The notes under the pieces are model-generated. The model had not been told where the DNA came from. It was given only the letters and a program-made list of their open reading frames with translations, and ran no database searches. From Phenylobacterium haematophilum (GTDB lineage Bacteria > Pseudomonadota > Alphaproteobacteria > Caulobacterales > Caulobacteraceae), in the NCBI RefSeq assembly GCF_014196295.1, contig NZ_JACIDK010000001.1, forward strand, positions 290,785 through 354,784: a stretch of 64,000 nucleotides of DNA. Reading direction: 5' to 3'. Of the stretch, positions 51,075-60,249 are shown in pieces. How positions within the stretch are numbered: position 1 is the stretch's first letter; each line of letters begins with the position of its first letter. Both the position numbers and the translations under genes were made by a program.

Positions 51075-52133
51075 ATGGCGACGCGACGGGGATTGCTGCA
51101 GGCTGCGCTGGCGGGCGCGGCATTCGCCTCCGCTCCGCGCGCCTTCGCCGCGGAGCCGGCGGTCGTCTTCGACGCCCTCGGCGAGATGCGCACCGTCTAC
51201 ACGCCGGAGTTGGTCGAGCAGATCTTGGCCAGCGGCACCCGCGCCATCGCGGTGACCGTCACCGACCCCAAGGTCGAGGCCGCCAAGTCACTGGCCCAGA
51301 CCAACGCCGACATCGACCTTTATGATCGCTACTACGACGGGCTGCCGGCGCAGTTCATCCGCACGATCCGCGCCGCCGACGTCGACCGCGCCGCCGCCGA
51401 GCGCAAGATCGCCGTCTTCTACAACCTGCAGAACTCGACGCCCGTCGAGGCTGATCCCGGCCAGATCGCCGTGCTGCGCGCGCGCGGCGTCACCTCGATC
51501 CAGCTGACCTACAACGACCTCAACCGATCAGGCGCCGGTTGCTTCGTCGACGCCGATCCGGGCATCACGCCGTTCGGTCGCGAGATGGTCGCGCGGCTGG
51601 AGGCCGAGCGCGTTCTCGTGGATCTCTCGCACGCCGGCATGAAGACCATGGCCGGGGCGATCGAGACCTCGAAGCGGCCGCTTATCGTGTCCCACACCGC
51701 CTGCAAGGCGCTCTGGGATCATCGCCGCAACACCACCGACGCCAATATCCGCGCGGTCGCCGACAAGGGCGGTCTGGTCGGGATGACGCAGATCCGCACC
51801 TTCCTGACCCGCGAGAAGACCAATAACCGCCACATCTACTTCGACCACATCGATCATGCGGTGAAGGTGGCGGGCATCGACCACGTCTGCATCGGCAGCG
51901 ACCGCGACCACCGTGTGATCCCCGATACGGCCGAGGAACTGCGCATCCTGCTGCACGAGGAAGGCTCGCAGATCTCGGCCGACGACTGGCCGCTGTACCT
52001 CGACGGCATGAACGGTCCGCACCGCATGGGCGTGGTGCGCGATGAGCTGCGCAAGCGCCGCTACAGCCAGGCGCAGATCGACAAGCTGATGGGAAACAAC
52101 GTCCGCCGGCTCTACCGCGATGTGATCGGGTAG
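51075..52133 (+). CDS. M19 dipeptidase-like protein lacking part of the metal site (352 aa)
   Basis: Exported protein with a twin-arginine-like signal (ATRRGLLQAALAGAAFASAP RAFA). The fold follows the M19 dipeptidases: DLSHAGMK with H187 and IVSHTACKALWDHRRN with H208 are kept, as is GIDHVCIGSDRDH. The first ligand pair, usually HxD, reads FDALGEM (32-38), and the bridging Glu position reads FYNLQNS. So the binuclear zinc site is incomplete: the protein may bind one metal, use other residues, or be a binding protein. GGAGGGGG precedes the ATG. It opens an operon with the TPR protein and TonB-dependent receptor. Confidence 0.85.
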   Translation: MATRRGLLQAALAGAAFASAPRAFAAEPAVVFDALGEMRTVYTPELVEQILASGTRAIAVTVTDPKVEAAKSLAQTNADIDLYDRYYDGLPAQFIRTIRAADVDRAAAERKIAVFYNLQNSTPVEADPGQIAVLRARGVTSIQLTYNDLNRSGAGCFVDADPGITPFGREMVARLEAERVLVDLSHAGMKTMAGAIETSKRPLIVSHTACKALWDHRRNTTDANIRAVADKGGLVGMTQIRTFLTREKTNNRHIYFDHIDHAVKVAGIDHVCIGSDRDHRVIPDTAEELRILLHEEGSQISADDWPLYLDGMNGPHRMGVVRDELRKRRYSQAQIDKLMGNNVRRLYRDVIG

Positions 52134-52179
52134 GCCGTCCCTTCGGACGCATGTGTGTGATTATTTTGGGAGATTTCCG

Positions 52180-53166
52180 ATGAGTGGTTTCAGGTTCGCC
52201 CTGGCGGGCGCGGTGGCGGCGGTCGCCCTGGCCGGCGCCGGCGCGGCCAGCGCCCAGGCTGACAGCTATCAGGGCAAGGATCTGTTCGGAAACGCGCTCT
52301 ACGCCAAGGGCCGCAATCCGGTGAACGTCGGCTCGGGCGACGATCTCCAGAAGGCCGCCGACGCGGCGAAGGTCGCCTACGAAGCCAACATGACGGTCGA
52401 CAGCGCCACCTGGTACGCGCGCCTGCTCGGCTATCAGGGCCTGCCCAAGGACGCCATCGACGTCCTGACCGTCGCCCTGAAGAAGTACCCCGACGCGCCA
52501 AAGCTGCTGCGCCACCGCGCCCACCGCTATTTCAGCATCCGCGAGTTCGACAAGTCGATCGAGGATGGCCTGCGCGCCGCCAAGCTTTACGAGAACAAGC
52601 CGCTCGAGCGCGAGAAGCTCGGCCCGTTCCCGGCCAGCCCGGACGTGGTCCAGTTCTACACCTACTACCACCTGGGCCAGGCTTATTTCGCCAAGCATGA
52701 CTTCGACAACGCCGCCAAGTGGTTCCGCCGCGCCGGCGAGATCGGCGAGGGCACGGGCGGTCCGCCCGACGTCACCGCCTCGCTGTACTGGGAGTACCTG
52801 TCCCTGGCCCGAGGCACCCGCTACGCCGAAGCCAAGCAGCTGCTGAAGAACTACGACGTCGACCTGTACGACCTGCGGGACAATCCCGAAGGCAACAACT
52901 ACTTCGACGGCATCCAGCTGTTCAAGAAACTGCGCGACCCGCTCGACTTCTATTCCGAGCGCGACACCGGCAAGGCCTTCAGCAACTCCGACGGTATCAA
53001 GTCGTCCACCAGCTACAGCCTGGCCCAGTACTACATCCTCCGAGCCGAATACGACCTCGCCAAGCCGCACCTGCGCAAGGCGATGGAGATTTCGACCTGG
53101 TCGTTCTTCGCGCGGATCCAGGCCGAGTCGGACTGGGTGCTGCTGTTCGGCAACGAGAAGCCCTAA
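52180..53166 (+). CDS. Secreted tetratricopeptide-type protein of the receptor operon (328 aa)
   Basis: Periplasmic protein with a Sec signal peptide (FALAGAVAAVALAGAGAASA) followed by helical repeats of TPR type: AWYARLLGYQGLPKDAIDVL-like, HRYFSIREFDKSIEDGLRAA, YHLGQAYFAKHDFDNAAKWF and YILRAEYDLAKPHLRKAMEI. It may hold or pass the substrate of the neighbouring receptor. GGGAGA precedes the ATG at 52180. It lies 46 bp after the M19-like gene and 53 bp before the receptor gene. Confidence 0.82.
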   Translation: MSGFRFALAGAVAAVALAGAGAASAQADSYQGKDLFGNALYAKGRNPVNVGSGDDLQKAADAAKVAYEANMTVDSATWYARLLGYQGLPKDAIDVLTVALKKYPDAPKLLRHRAHRYFSIREFDKSIEDGLRAAKLYENKPLEREKLGPFPASPDVVQFYTYYHLGQAYFAKHDFDNAAKWFRRAGEIGEGTGGPPDVTASLYWEYLSLARGTRYAEAKQLLKNYDVDLYDLRDNPEGNNYFDGIQLFKKLRDPLDFYSERDTGKAFSNSDGIKSSTSYSLAQYYILRAEYDLAKPHLRKAMEISTWSFFARIQAESDWVLLFGNEKP

Positions 53167-53219
53167 GGCCGCCAGCCGCCGGGGCGGCCACGACAAACAA
53201 AAAGACGGGGATTAGACAG

Positions 53220-56027
53220 ATGCAGAATTACGGGCGTAGCGCCTTCTTGAAATGCGGCGTCGCCGCCATCGCCATTCTGGCGGCGGCTACGCCGGCCATG
53301 GCCCAGGACGCGGTCGAGGAGGTGGTGGTCACCGGCTCGCGGATCGCGCGCCAGGACCTGGTGAGCTCCAGCCCGGTCACCACGGTGTCGGGCGAGGACA
53401 TCAAGGTGGTCGGTTCGGCGAGCGTCGAGGAGTACCTCAACACGCTGCCGCAACTCGTGGCCGGCGCGACCAAGTCGACCAACGTGACGGGGCAGGCGGA
53501 CGCCACCGCCAACCTCAACCTGCGCGGCCTGGGCGCCAAGCGCACCCTGGTGCTGGTCAACGGCAAGCGGTTCATGGCCTCGAACCAGCAGGGCATCGTC
53601 GACGTCAACAACATCCCGGCCTCGCTGGTCGAGCGCGTTGAAGTCGTCACCGGCGGCGCCTCGGCCGTGTATGGCTCGGACGCCATGGCCGGCGTCGTGA
53701 ACTTCATCCTCAAGGACAAGTTCGACGGCCTCCAGGTCGAAGGCCAGTACGGCCTCTCGGGCCAGGGCGACGCCCAGGACTGGTCGACCTCGCTGACGTT
53801 CGGCGCCTCGGGCGAGCGCGCCAGCGTCATGATGTACGTCAACTACGAGGACCGCGCGGCTCTGCGCGGCAACGAGCGTGAGCTGTCGCGCTACTCGACG
53901 ATCGACTCCAACGGCGTCTTCGTGCGCAGCGGCACCGCGGGCCGGGTCGGCGGCACCCTGATCGGCATCCCGACCCCGAACGGTACGGGCGGCTTCACCA
54001 ACCGCGACTATGCGCTGGACAATCTGATCCCGCGTCCGTTCATCGCCGCGACCGACACCAACTACGAGCTGCAACAGGACTACGCGATCCAGACGCCGCT
54101 GCAGCGGACCAACGTCTACGGCCGCGGGACCTACGACTTCACCGACACCATCCAGGGCTACCTGGAGTTCGGCTACAACAATGTGAAGTCCAGCGCGATC
54201 CTGGCCCGCACGGCGCCGAACATCCGCGAGACGACGAACGTCCCGGGCCTGCCGTACAACGCTTCGTTCGTCAGCCCGCAGATGGCTGCGCTGCTCGCCG
54301 CGCGCTCGAATCCGACCGCGCCGTTCGCGCTGCGCTTCGAAGCGCCTAGCCAGTTCCCGAAGCGCGAGATCGCCTTCGCCCGCGATCTCTACCGGGTGAT
54401 CGGCGGCTTCGAGGGCAACCTCGGCGACTGGAAGTGGGACGCCAGCTACAGCTACAGCCACCTTGCGACCACCGAAGTTCAGAAGGGCGACATCTCGCGC
54501 CGGATGTTCGTCGAGGCCTCGACCCCCAGCGCCACCGATCCGACCAAGTGCGCCAGCGGCAACCCGCGCTGCGTCCTGGTGACGAACCTCACCGACTGGT
54601 CGCCGGCCCTGGTCAACTTCCTGCGGGTGGACAACCTGTCGACCACCGAGCTGACCGAGAAGATCCTGCAGGGCAACATCTCCGGCTCGCCGTTCTCGCT
54701 GCCGGCCGGTGAAGTGGGTCTGGCCTTCGGCGCCGAGCACCGCTCGGTGTCCAGCGCCGACAACCCCGCGCCGGTGCTGCTCGACTTCGCCTCGGCCGGC
54801 TTCGGCGAGCGCAACGCCACCGCCGGCGAGTACGACGTCACCGAATTCTATGGTGAGGCGATCGTGCCGCTGCTGGCCGACATGCCGGGCGTCGACTACC
54901 TCGGCCTGGAACTCGCCGCGCGCTACTCGGACTACTCGACGGCCGGGAAGGTCGAGACCTACAAGGCCGGCGGCGAATGGCGGATCAACAGCGACGTGCG
55001 TCTGCGCGCCCTGTATCAGCGCGCCGCCCGCGCCCCGAACATCGCTGAACTGTTCGGCGGGCTGGTCAACACCTACCCGGCGATGATCGACCCCTGCTCG
55101 CGCTCGGCCAATCCGAGCGGCCAGGTGGCCGCCCTCTGCATCGCGCAGGGCGTCCCAGCCTCGGCCATCGGTTCGTACCAGCAGAACGGCGCGGCGATCG
55201 AAGCTCGCCTGGTGTCCAACTCGAACCTGCAGGTTGAGACGTCGGACACCATCACGCTCGGCGCCGTCTGGACGCCCAGCTTCCTGCCGGGCTTCAACCT
55301 CACGCTCGACTACTTCGACATCAAGATCGATGACGCCATCGAACGTCTGGGCGGCGGTCCGCAAGGCACGCTGGCCTCGTGCTTCGCCAGCAACGACGTG
55401 AACAGCCCGTTCTGCCGCACGTTCACCCGCTCGCGCTCGACCTACGAGATCATCGACTGGGGCGTGCCGCTGGCCAACGTCGCCAGCCTGCAGACCTCGG
55501 GCCTCGATGTTGCGGCCAACTACGGCTGGACGATGGACAACTGGGGCATCGCCGGCGAACCGGCCCGCCTGCGCGCCTCGTTGTTCCTGACCTGGGTGGA
55601 CAAAAACACCTTCCAGGCCAACGCCACCGCTCCGGTCGTCGATCGCGTCGGCACGGTCGGCGGCGACACCCCGGCGATCCCGGAATGGCGCTGGACCGGT
55701 CAGCTCAACTATTCGAGCAACGGCCTGGAAGTCTCCTGGCAGACCGAGTTCCTGTCGTCGGTGAAGGACCGCAAGTACGCCAACGCGATCCTGGCCGGCT
55801 CGGCCAATCCGAAGGCCGGCATCGCCGCCCCGGAAGTCGACGCCTACTTCTACCACAACGTCCGGGCGGCCTATTCCTTCGACCGCTACACGGTCTCCGG
55901 CGGCATCCGGAACCTGTTCGACAAGGAGGCCCCGCGGCTGTCCTCGCCGATCGAGGGCAACACCGATCCGAACACCTACGACGTGATCGGCCGCTACTTC
56001 TTCGTCGGCGTGCAGGCGAAGTTCTGA
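53220..56027 (+). CDS. TonB-dependent outer-membrane receptor (935 aa)
   Basis: Energised outer-membrane transporter. Signal peptide FLKCGVAAIAILAAATPAMA; the start of the mature protein EEVVVTGSRIARQDL is the usual TonB-box-plus-plug beginning. Plug domain: LNTLPQLVAGATKS, LNLRGLGAKRTLVLVNGKR and VEVVTGGASAVYGSDAMAGV. The rest is a 22-strand barrel ending in YFFVGVQAKF with the C-terminal Phe. Length 935 is typical. Its operon partners (M19-like and TPR proteins) suggest peptides as cargo; nearby glycan genes suggest a sugar alternative. A strong terminator follows. Confidence 0.95.
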   Translation: MQNYGRSAFLKCGVAAIAILAAATPAMAQDAVEEVVVTGSRIARQDLVSSSPVTTVSGEDIKVVGSASVEEYLNTLPQLVAGATKSTNVTGQADATANLNLRGLGAKRTLVLVNGKRFMASNQQGIVDVNNIPASLVERVEVVTGGASAVYGSDAMAGVVNFILKDKFDGLQVEGQYGLSGQGDAQDWSTSLTFGASGERASVMMYVNYEDRAALRGNERELSRYSTIDSNGVFVRSGTAGRVGGTLIGIPTPNGTGGFTNRDYALDNLIPRPFIAATDTNYELQQDYAIQTPLQRTNVYGRGTYDFTDTIQGYLEFGYNNVKSSAILARTAPNIRETTNVPGLPYNASFVSPQMAALLAARSNPTAPFALRFEAPSQFPKREIAFARDLYRVIGGFEGNLGDWKWDASYSYSHLATTEVQKGDISRRMFVEASTPSATDPTKCASGNPRCVLVTNLTDWSPALVNFLRVDNLSTTELTEKILQGNISGSPFSLPAGEVGLAFGAEHRSVSSADNPAPVLLDFASAGFGERNATAGEYDVTEFYGEAIVPLLADMPGVDYLGLELAARYSDYSTAGKVETYKAGGEWRINSDVRLRALYQRAARAPNIAELFGGLVNTYPAMIDPCSRSANPSGQVAALCIAQGVPASAIGSYQQNGAAIEARLVSNSNLQVETSDTITLGAVWTPSFLPGFNLTLDYFDIKIDDAIERLGGGPQGTLASCFASNDVNSPFCRTFTRSRSTYEIIDWGVPLANVASLQTSGLDVAANYGWTMDNWGIAGEPARLRASLFLTWVDKNTFQANATAPVVDRVGTVGGDTPAIPEWRWTGQLNYSSNGLEVSWQTEFLSSVKDRKYANAILAGSANPKAGIAAPEVDAYFYHNVRAAYSFDRYTVSGGIRNLFDKEAPRLSSPIEGNTDPNTYDVIGRYFFVGVQAKF

Positions 56028-56097
56028 CCCTGAGGACCATTGGAGCGCCGCCTTCGGGAGGCGCTTCAACTGGCGGCAGCCCCCCGGCCGCCCCTGG

Positions 56098-56137
56098 AGC
56101 GACCGGCGCACCCCACGCGCCGGTCGCTTTATTTTTG
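56098..56137 (+). terminator. Strong Rho-independent terminator after the receptor gene
   Basis: AGCGACCGGCGC and GCGCCGGTCGCT form a perfect 12-bp stem with a 7-base loop, followed by TTATTTTTG. It lies 71 bases after the receptor stop codon. Confidence 0.93.
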
Positions 56138-56144
56138 TCTGTTG

Positions 56145-56188
56145 CTAGAAATCCTAGTGATCGCTAGGAAAAGCCGAGCGATCACTAG
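56145..56188. promoter_or_regulatory. Inverted-repeat operator with phased CTAG units
   Basis: CTAGTGATCGCT (56154-56165) and AGCGATCACTAG (56177-56188) are a perfect 12-bp inverted repeat with an 11-base gap. CTAG also occurs at 56145, so CTAG units lie at 145, 154, 164 and 185, close to one helical turn apart. CTAG is rare in high-GC proteobacteria. The element ends 3 bases before the kinase-remnant start codon and is probably the operator of the former sugar gene set. Confidence 0.6.
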
Positions 56189-56191
56189 AGA

Positions 56192-56729
56192 ATGAGTGAA
56201 TTGAGCCGGCGTCTTCTCATCCGGTTGGACAGCGGCGGCGCCAAGACGGCGGCCTTGCTCTGCGGTGAGACGGGGCGTGTGCTCGCCCGCGTCCGCGACA
56301 TCGGGGCGCCCATCATCGGCTTGCCCGACCTGCGCTTCTACAAGGTCGTCGGCCGGGCGCTGGCGCGGCTGTGCGAGCAGGCGAAGGTGGCCTGGCCGAC
56401 GTCGAGCAGGTCGCCATGGGCCTCAGCGGCGTCGACGATCCCGACGAGCAGGCCGAGCAGCACCGCCCGACAACGTCGCCATCGAGACGGTCTGTCATGT
56501 CGACGCCTCCGGAGCGCGAGCGCTGCCCGTGGGCGAGATCCCGCTGGCCTATCGCGGCCTCGTCCAGGCGGTGAAGGCCGACGAGTGCCTCACCGTCCAG
56601 GCGGCGGTGACGCGCAGCCGCGACGTGGCCGTGCAGGCGCTGCTGGCCCACCCGCTGGTCGGCGACATCGATATCGCCGCACCGATGCTCGATGAGATGC
56701 TCGCCGCGCACGATCTGAACTACAAATAA
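56192..56729 (+). pseudogene. Fused remnant of a BadF/NagK-type sugar kinase and a GH4 glycosidase
   Basis: The first part encodes the N-terminus of a BadF/BcrA-type ATPase or N-acetylglucosamine kinase (RLLIRLDSGGAKTAALLCGE, then IGAPIIG and VVGRALARLCEQA). Near 56375-56385 the frame shifts by one base (continuing EQVAMGLSGVDDPDEQAEQ). From about 56463 a third frame encodes the C-terminus of a GH4 6-phospho-glycosidase (PDNVAIETVCHVDASGARAL, PVGEIPLAYRGLVQAVKADE, LTVQAAVTRSRDVAVQALLA, ending LDEMLAAHDLNYK). So a deletion has joined the start of one gene to the end of the next, and an indel has shifted the frame. Confidence 0.78.
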
Positions 56730-56746
56730 CGTCCAGGGGGGGCGCC

Positions 56747-57592
56747 ATGGAGCCTGCAAAGAGTCTGGTCGAGCGTCTCGGCTACGGCGCCGGCGAGCGG
56801 CTACTGATCATCAACTGCGACGACGTCGGCTCCAGCCACGCCGCCAATCTCGGCTGCTACGAGGCGATGACCCAGGGCGTCGCCACCAGCGGCACGCTGA
56901 TGGTCCTCTGCGCCTGGGCGCGCGAGGCGGTGGACATGTTCGCCGATCTCGACCTTGGCGTGCACCTGACCCTGACCGCCGAGTATCCCGGCTATCGCTG
57001 GCGCTCGCTGACCGGGGGCCCCTCGCTGCACGACGCCGACGGCTTCCTGCCCTCGACCGCCGCCGCTGTGGTCGCCCGCGCCAACATCGACGAGGTCCGC
57101 GCGGAGTGCCGGGCCCAGATCGAGCAGGCGCTGGCCTGGGGCGTCGATGTCACCCACCTCGACTCCCACATGGGCGCCAACCAGATCGATCAGCGCTTCG
57201 TAGAGGTCTATGTCCAGCTGGCGCAGGAGTACGGCCTGCCGCTTCGCATGCTCGGCGCCAAGCTTGAGGCGCGTCTCGGCGTTTCCGGCCGCCAGCTGGC
57301 CAGCGCCGCCGGCGTCGTCTGCAATGACGAGTTCGTTTCCGAGTGGGGCCGCCCGACCGGCGAACTGTTGCAGGCGGCGCTGCCGCGGCTGGCGGCCGGG
57401 GTCGCGGAGGTCAACGTCCACCCGGTGCTCGATGGCCCCGAGCTGCGAGGCTATGACAAGAAGGAGCCGCTGATCCGCATCGACGACCATGTGGCGGTCA
57501 TGGATCCGGCGACCCGACGCTTTCTCCAAGACCAAGGCTTCCGGATGATCAGCTTCCGTCCTCTGCGCGACCTGCAGCGGAGCGCGCCATGA
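56747..57592 (+). CDS. ChbG/YdjC-family carbohydrate deacetylase (281 aa)
   Basis: Metal-dependent deacetylase of the YdjC fold, related to chitooligosaccharide deacetylase ChbG and HpnK. The metal site: NCDDVGSSHAAN (Asp pair), DLGVHLTLTAEYP (His) and THLDSHMGANQ (two His). It is likely to remove acetyl groups from N-acetylated sugars. It follows the kinase/GH4 remnant by 17 bp and overlaps the TetR gene (ATGA), so it survives from what looks like a sugar-utilisation operon. Confidence 0.88.
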   Translation: MEPAKSLVERLGYGAGERLLIINCDDVGSSHAANLGCYEAMTQGVATSGTLMVLCAWAREAVDMFADLDLGVHLTLTAEYPGYRWRSLTGGPSLHDADGFLPSTAAAVVARANIDEVRAECRAQIEQALAWGVDVTHLDSHMGANQIDQRFVEVYVQLAQEYGLPLRMLGAKLEARLGVSGRQLASAAGVVCNDEFVSEWGRPTGELLQAALPRLAAGVAEVNVHPVLDGPELRGYDKKEPLIRIDDHVAVMDPATRRFLQDQGFRMISFRPLRDLQRSAP

Positions 57593-58197
57593 GCGCCCCC
57601 GGAACCCGTCAGTCGCGCGGCCGGGCCCGCCGGGCGGCGGTGCTGGAGGCGGCGCGGCGGCTGTTCGCCAGCCAGGGCTTCAAGGGCTCCAGCCTGGCGG
57701 CGATCGCTCAGGAGGCCGGCATCACCGACGCCGGGCTGCTCTATCATTTCCCGACAAAGAACGACCTGCTGCTGGCGGTGGTCGCCGAGGGCGACCGCGA
57801 GCAGGACGAGGCGCTTGAGAAGGTCCGTGACGTCCAGGGTTTGCCGCTGCTCGAGCGCATGGCCGAGTTCGGCGCCGACCTCGAGGCCGATCCGATCCTG
57901 ACGGCGCTGGACGTGACGCTGTCGGCCGAGAACCTCTCGGGCGGGTCAGAAATCAACGCCTACTTCGTCGGCCGTTACGACCGTTTCCGGGCGATGCTGG
58001 CCCAGGCCTTCGAGGAGGCGCGCCGCGCCGGCGACTTGGTCGGCGACTTCGATCCGGCGGTGGAAGCGGCGAACATGACCGCGGTGCTCGACGGCCTGCG
58101 CCTGCAGTGGCTGCTCAGCGACGGCGCGGTGTCGATGGCTGGCGGCATGCGCGCCTATGTGGGCGGCGTCATCGCTCGCCTGTCGCCCAAGGCTTAG
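57589..58197 (+). CDS. TetR-family transcriptional regulator (202 aa)
   Basis: N-terminal TetR helix-turn-helix: RRAAVLEAARRLFASQGFKG, SSLAAIAQEAGITDAGLLYH and FPTKNDLLLAVV (residues about 14-65). The C-terminal half is a ligand-binding helical domain of about 135 residues. Its start lies in the stop of the deacetylase gene, so the two are co-expressed; it probably controls this locus, perhaps via the CTAG inverted repeat at 56.15 kb. It overlaps the convergent OPT gene end by 4 bases. Confidence 0.9.
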   Translation: MSAPGTRQSRGRARRAAVLEAARRLFASQGFKGSSLAAIAQEAGITDAGLLYHFPTKNDLLLAVVAEGDREQDEALEKVRDVQGLPLLERMAEFGADLEADPILTALDVTLSAENLSGGSEINAYFVGRYDRFRAMLAQAFEEARRAGDLVGDFDPAVEAANMTAVLDGLRLQWLLSDGAVSMAGGMRAYVGGVIARLSPKA

Positions 58198-60182
58198 GAT
58201 TCCGGCGGCAGCTTGCGGGCCCGCGCTTCGGTCCAGAGATAGAGCCCCAGCACCGTCAGCGCGACGACGCCAGCGCCGAACCACATGGTCTGTTCGGGGA
58301 ACGCTTCGGGCGCCACGGCGATGGGCGAGGGATTGTTGGTCGCCACGATCAGCCCGGCTAGCGCCACGTTGAACAGGCTTTCCCCGACGATGAAGCCTGA
58401 AGCCAGCAGCACGCCCAGCCGCTGGGCCGCGGCTCCATGCGGCTTGCGGCTCACCCAGCGGTCGTAGGTCCAACCGACCACGGCGCCCAGCACCACGGGT
58501 AGGGTCACGGCCGCCGGCAGGTAGATGGCGATGCCCACGCCCAGCGGCGGCAGGCTGTACTTCCCAGTCCGCCGCAGCAGCTCGTCGACGACGACGAGAA
58601 CCACACCCAGCGCCACGCCGACGCCGATGTAGATCCACGGCAGGTCGCCTTGGATCACGCCCTTGGCCAGGGTTGAAATCAGCACCGCCTGCGGCGCGGC
58701 CAGCGGCTGGTCGGAAATGGCGTGCAGGTTCGGCGCGCCGGCGAAGCCGAAGGCCTTGTTGAGGATGTCGAGGATCGGCGGGATCACGCAGGCGCCGGCG
58801 ACGACGCCGACGATCAGCGCCGCCTGCTGCTTCCAGGGCGTAGCGCCGACCAGCTGGCCGGTCTTCAGGTCCTGCAGGTTGTCATTGGCGATGGTCGCCA
58901 CGTTCAGCAGAACTGCGGTCACGAACAGGGCGTAGGCGACCAGGGCGGCGTGCCCGGTCGGGCCCACGGTGTTCGCGGCCAACAGCACCAGCAGCAGCGA
59001 GGCGCCCAGCACCGAAAGGATGGCGAGACCCGAGACCGGGCTGTTGGACGAGCCGATCAGGCCGGCCATGTAGCCGCAGACCGCGGCCACCAGGAATCCG
59101 GCGATGACCACATAAAGCACCCCGCCGGCGATCAGCGGCCAGATCACGGTTTCCAGCGGGCCGGCGGTAAGAAAACTGTAGAGCAGCACGGCCAGCGGCG
59201 GCAGGCTGCCCAGGATCACCGCCCCGACGATCCAGATCGGCATGTCGCGTTCGGTCAGCGGCAGGTCCGCGCCCTTGCCGGCGGCGCGCAGGCCTGAGGC
59301 GCGGATCGCGCCTGCCAGGCCGATCCATACCGGGGCGGCCAGCTTGGCGAGCGTCCAGATCGCAGCCGCGCCGATCGCCCCGGCGCCGATGAAGCGCACG
59401 TTCGGGGCCCAGGCGGCCTGCGCGATCTCGGCCGCGGTTCCCGTCGCGGCCGGGTTCAGGTGGGTCATGATCGGCACCGCCACGCCCCAGGCGATGATCG
59501 TGCCGACCAGCATGGCGACGCCGACGGCGATCCCCATCAGGTGCCCGGCGCCGATCAGGGCCAGCTGCAGCCCGCCGGCCAGCCCGGTGGCGGTGGTGGG
59601 CGTGGGGCGGAACCAGACCGCGATCTCGCCGGCCAGGGCGCGCATGCCGACCGCGGCCGAGATGGCCGCCGAGCCCAGCGATCCGAACACCACGGCGGCC
59701 AGTCCGGCCTTGGCCTCGGCCCCGCCGGACGAGTCGCGTGAGCCCGATCCGACCTTCAGGACCTCCGCGGCCGCGCGGCCTTCGGGGTAGGGCAGGTCGG
59801 AATTGGTGACCAGGGCCCGGCGCAGGGGGATCGTGTACATCACCCCCAGGACCCCGCCGATCACGCAGATCCAGAACGAGGTCCAGAACGGAAAGCCTGT
59901 CCACCATCCGACCATCACCAGGCCGGGCAGCACGAAGATGATCGACGACAGCGTCCCGGCGGCCGATGCCACCGTCTGGACGATGTTGTTTTCCCAGATC
60001 GTCGAGGTCTTCAGACCCCGCAGAATCACCATCGAGATGACCGCCGCCGGGATCGACGAGGCGAAGGTCAGCCCGACCCGCAGGCCGAGATAGACGTTGG
60101 CGGCGGTGAAGACGACCGTGATCAGACACCCCAGGGCCAGGCCCCGGAGCGTCAGTTCGACCCGCTTGTCCCCGCTGGCCAT
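58194..60182 (-). CDS. OPT-family oligopeptide transporter (662 aa)
   Basis: Inner-membrane symporter of the OPT family with about 16 helices. It begins VELTLRGLALGCLITVVFTA and contains the family segment PYPEGRAAAEVLK. Further conserved pieces are NDNLQDLKTGQLVGATPWKQQ and LPWIYIGVGVALG. Bacterial OPT proteins take up short peptides or metal chelates. ATG 60180-60182 with GGGGGA upstream is preferred to a TTG two codons before. With the M19-like protein and the TonB receptor it could form a peptide path from outside to cytoplasm. Confidence 0.92.
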   Translation of the reverse strand: MASGDKRVELTLRGLALGCLITVVFTAANVYLGLRVGLTFASSIPAAVISMVILRGLKTSTIWENNIVQTVASAAGTLSSIIFVLPGLVMVGWWTGFPFWTSFWICVIGGVLGVMYTIPLRRALVTNSDLPYPEGRAAAEVLKVGSGSRDSSGGAEAKAGLAAVVFGSLGSAAISAAVGMRALAGEIAVWFRPTPTTATGLAGGLQLALIGAGHLMGIAVGVAMLVGTIIAWGVAVPIMTHLNPAATGTAAEIAQAAWAPNVRFIGAGAIGAAAIWTLAKLAAPVWIGLAGAIRASGLRAAGKGADLPLTERDMPIWIVGAVILGSLPPLAVLLYSFLTAGPLETVIWPLIAGGVLYVVIAGFLVAAVCGYMAGLIGSSNSPVSGLAILSVLGASLLLVLLAANTVGPTGHAALVAYALFVTAVLLNVATIANDNLQDLKTGQLVGATPWKQQAALIVGVVAGACVIPPILDILNKAFGFAGAPNLHAISDQPLAAPQAVLISTLAKGVIQGDLPWIYIGVGVALGVVLVVVDELLRRTGKYSLPPLGVGIAIYLPAAVTLPVVLGAVVGWTYDRWVSRKPHGAAAQRLGVLLASGFIVGESLFNVALAGLIVATNNPSPIAVAPEAFPEQTMWFGAGVVALTVLGLYLWTEARARKLPPES

Positions 60183-60249
60183 GCCCAAATCCCCCGGTGC
60201 GCCGTGTTCGGATCAGTTGTGACCGAACACTTGCGCCCCCGCCAGGGGA

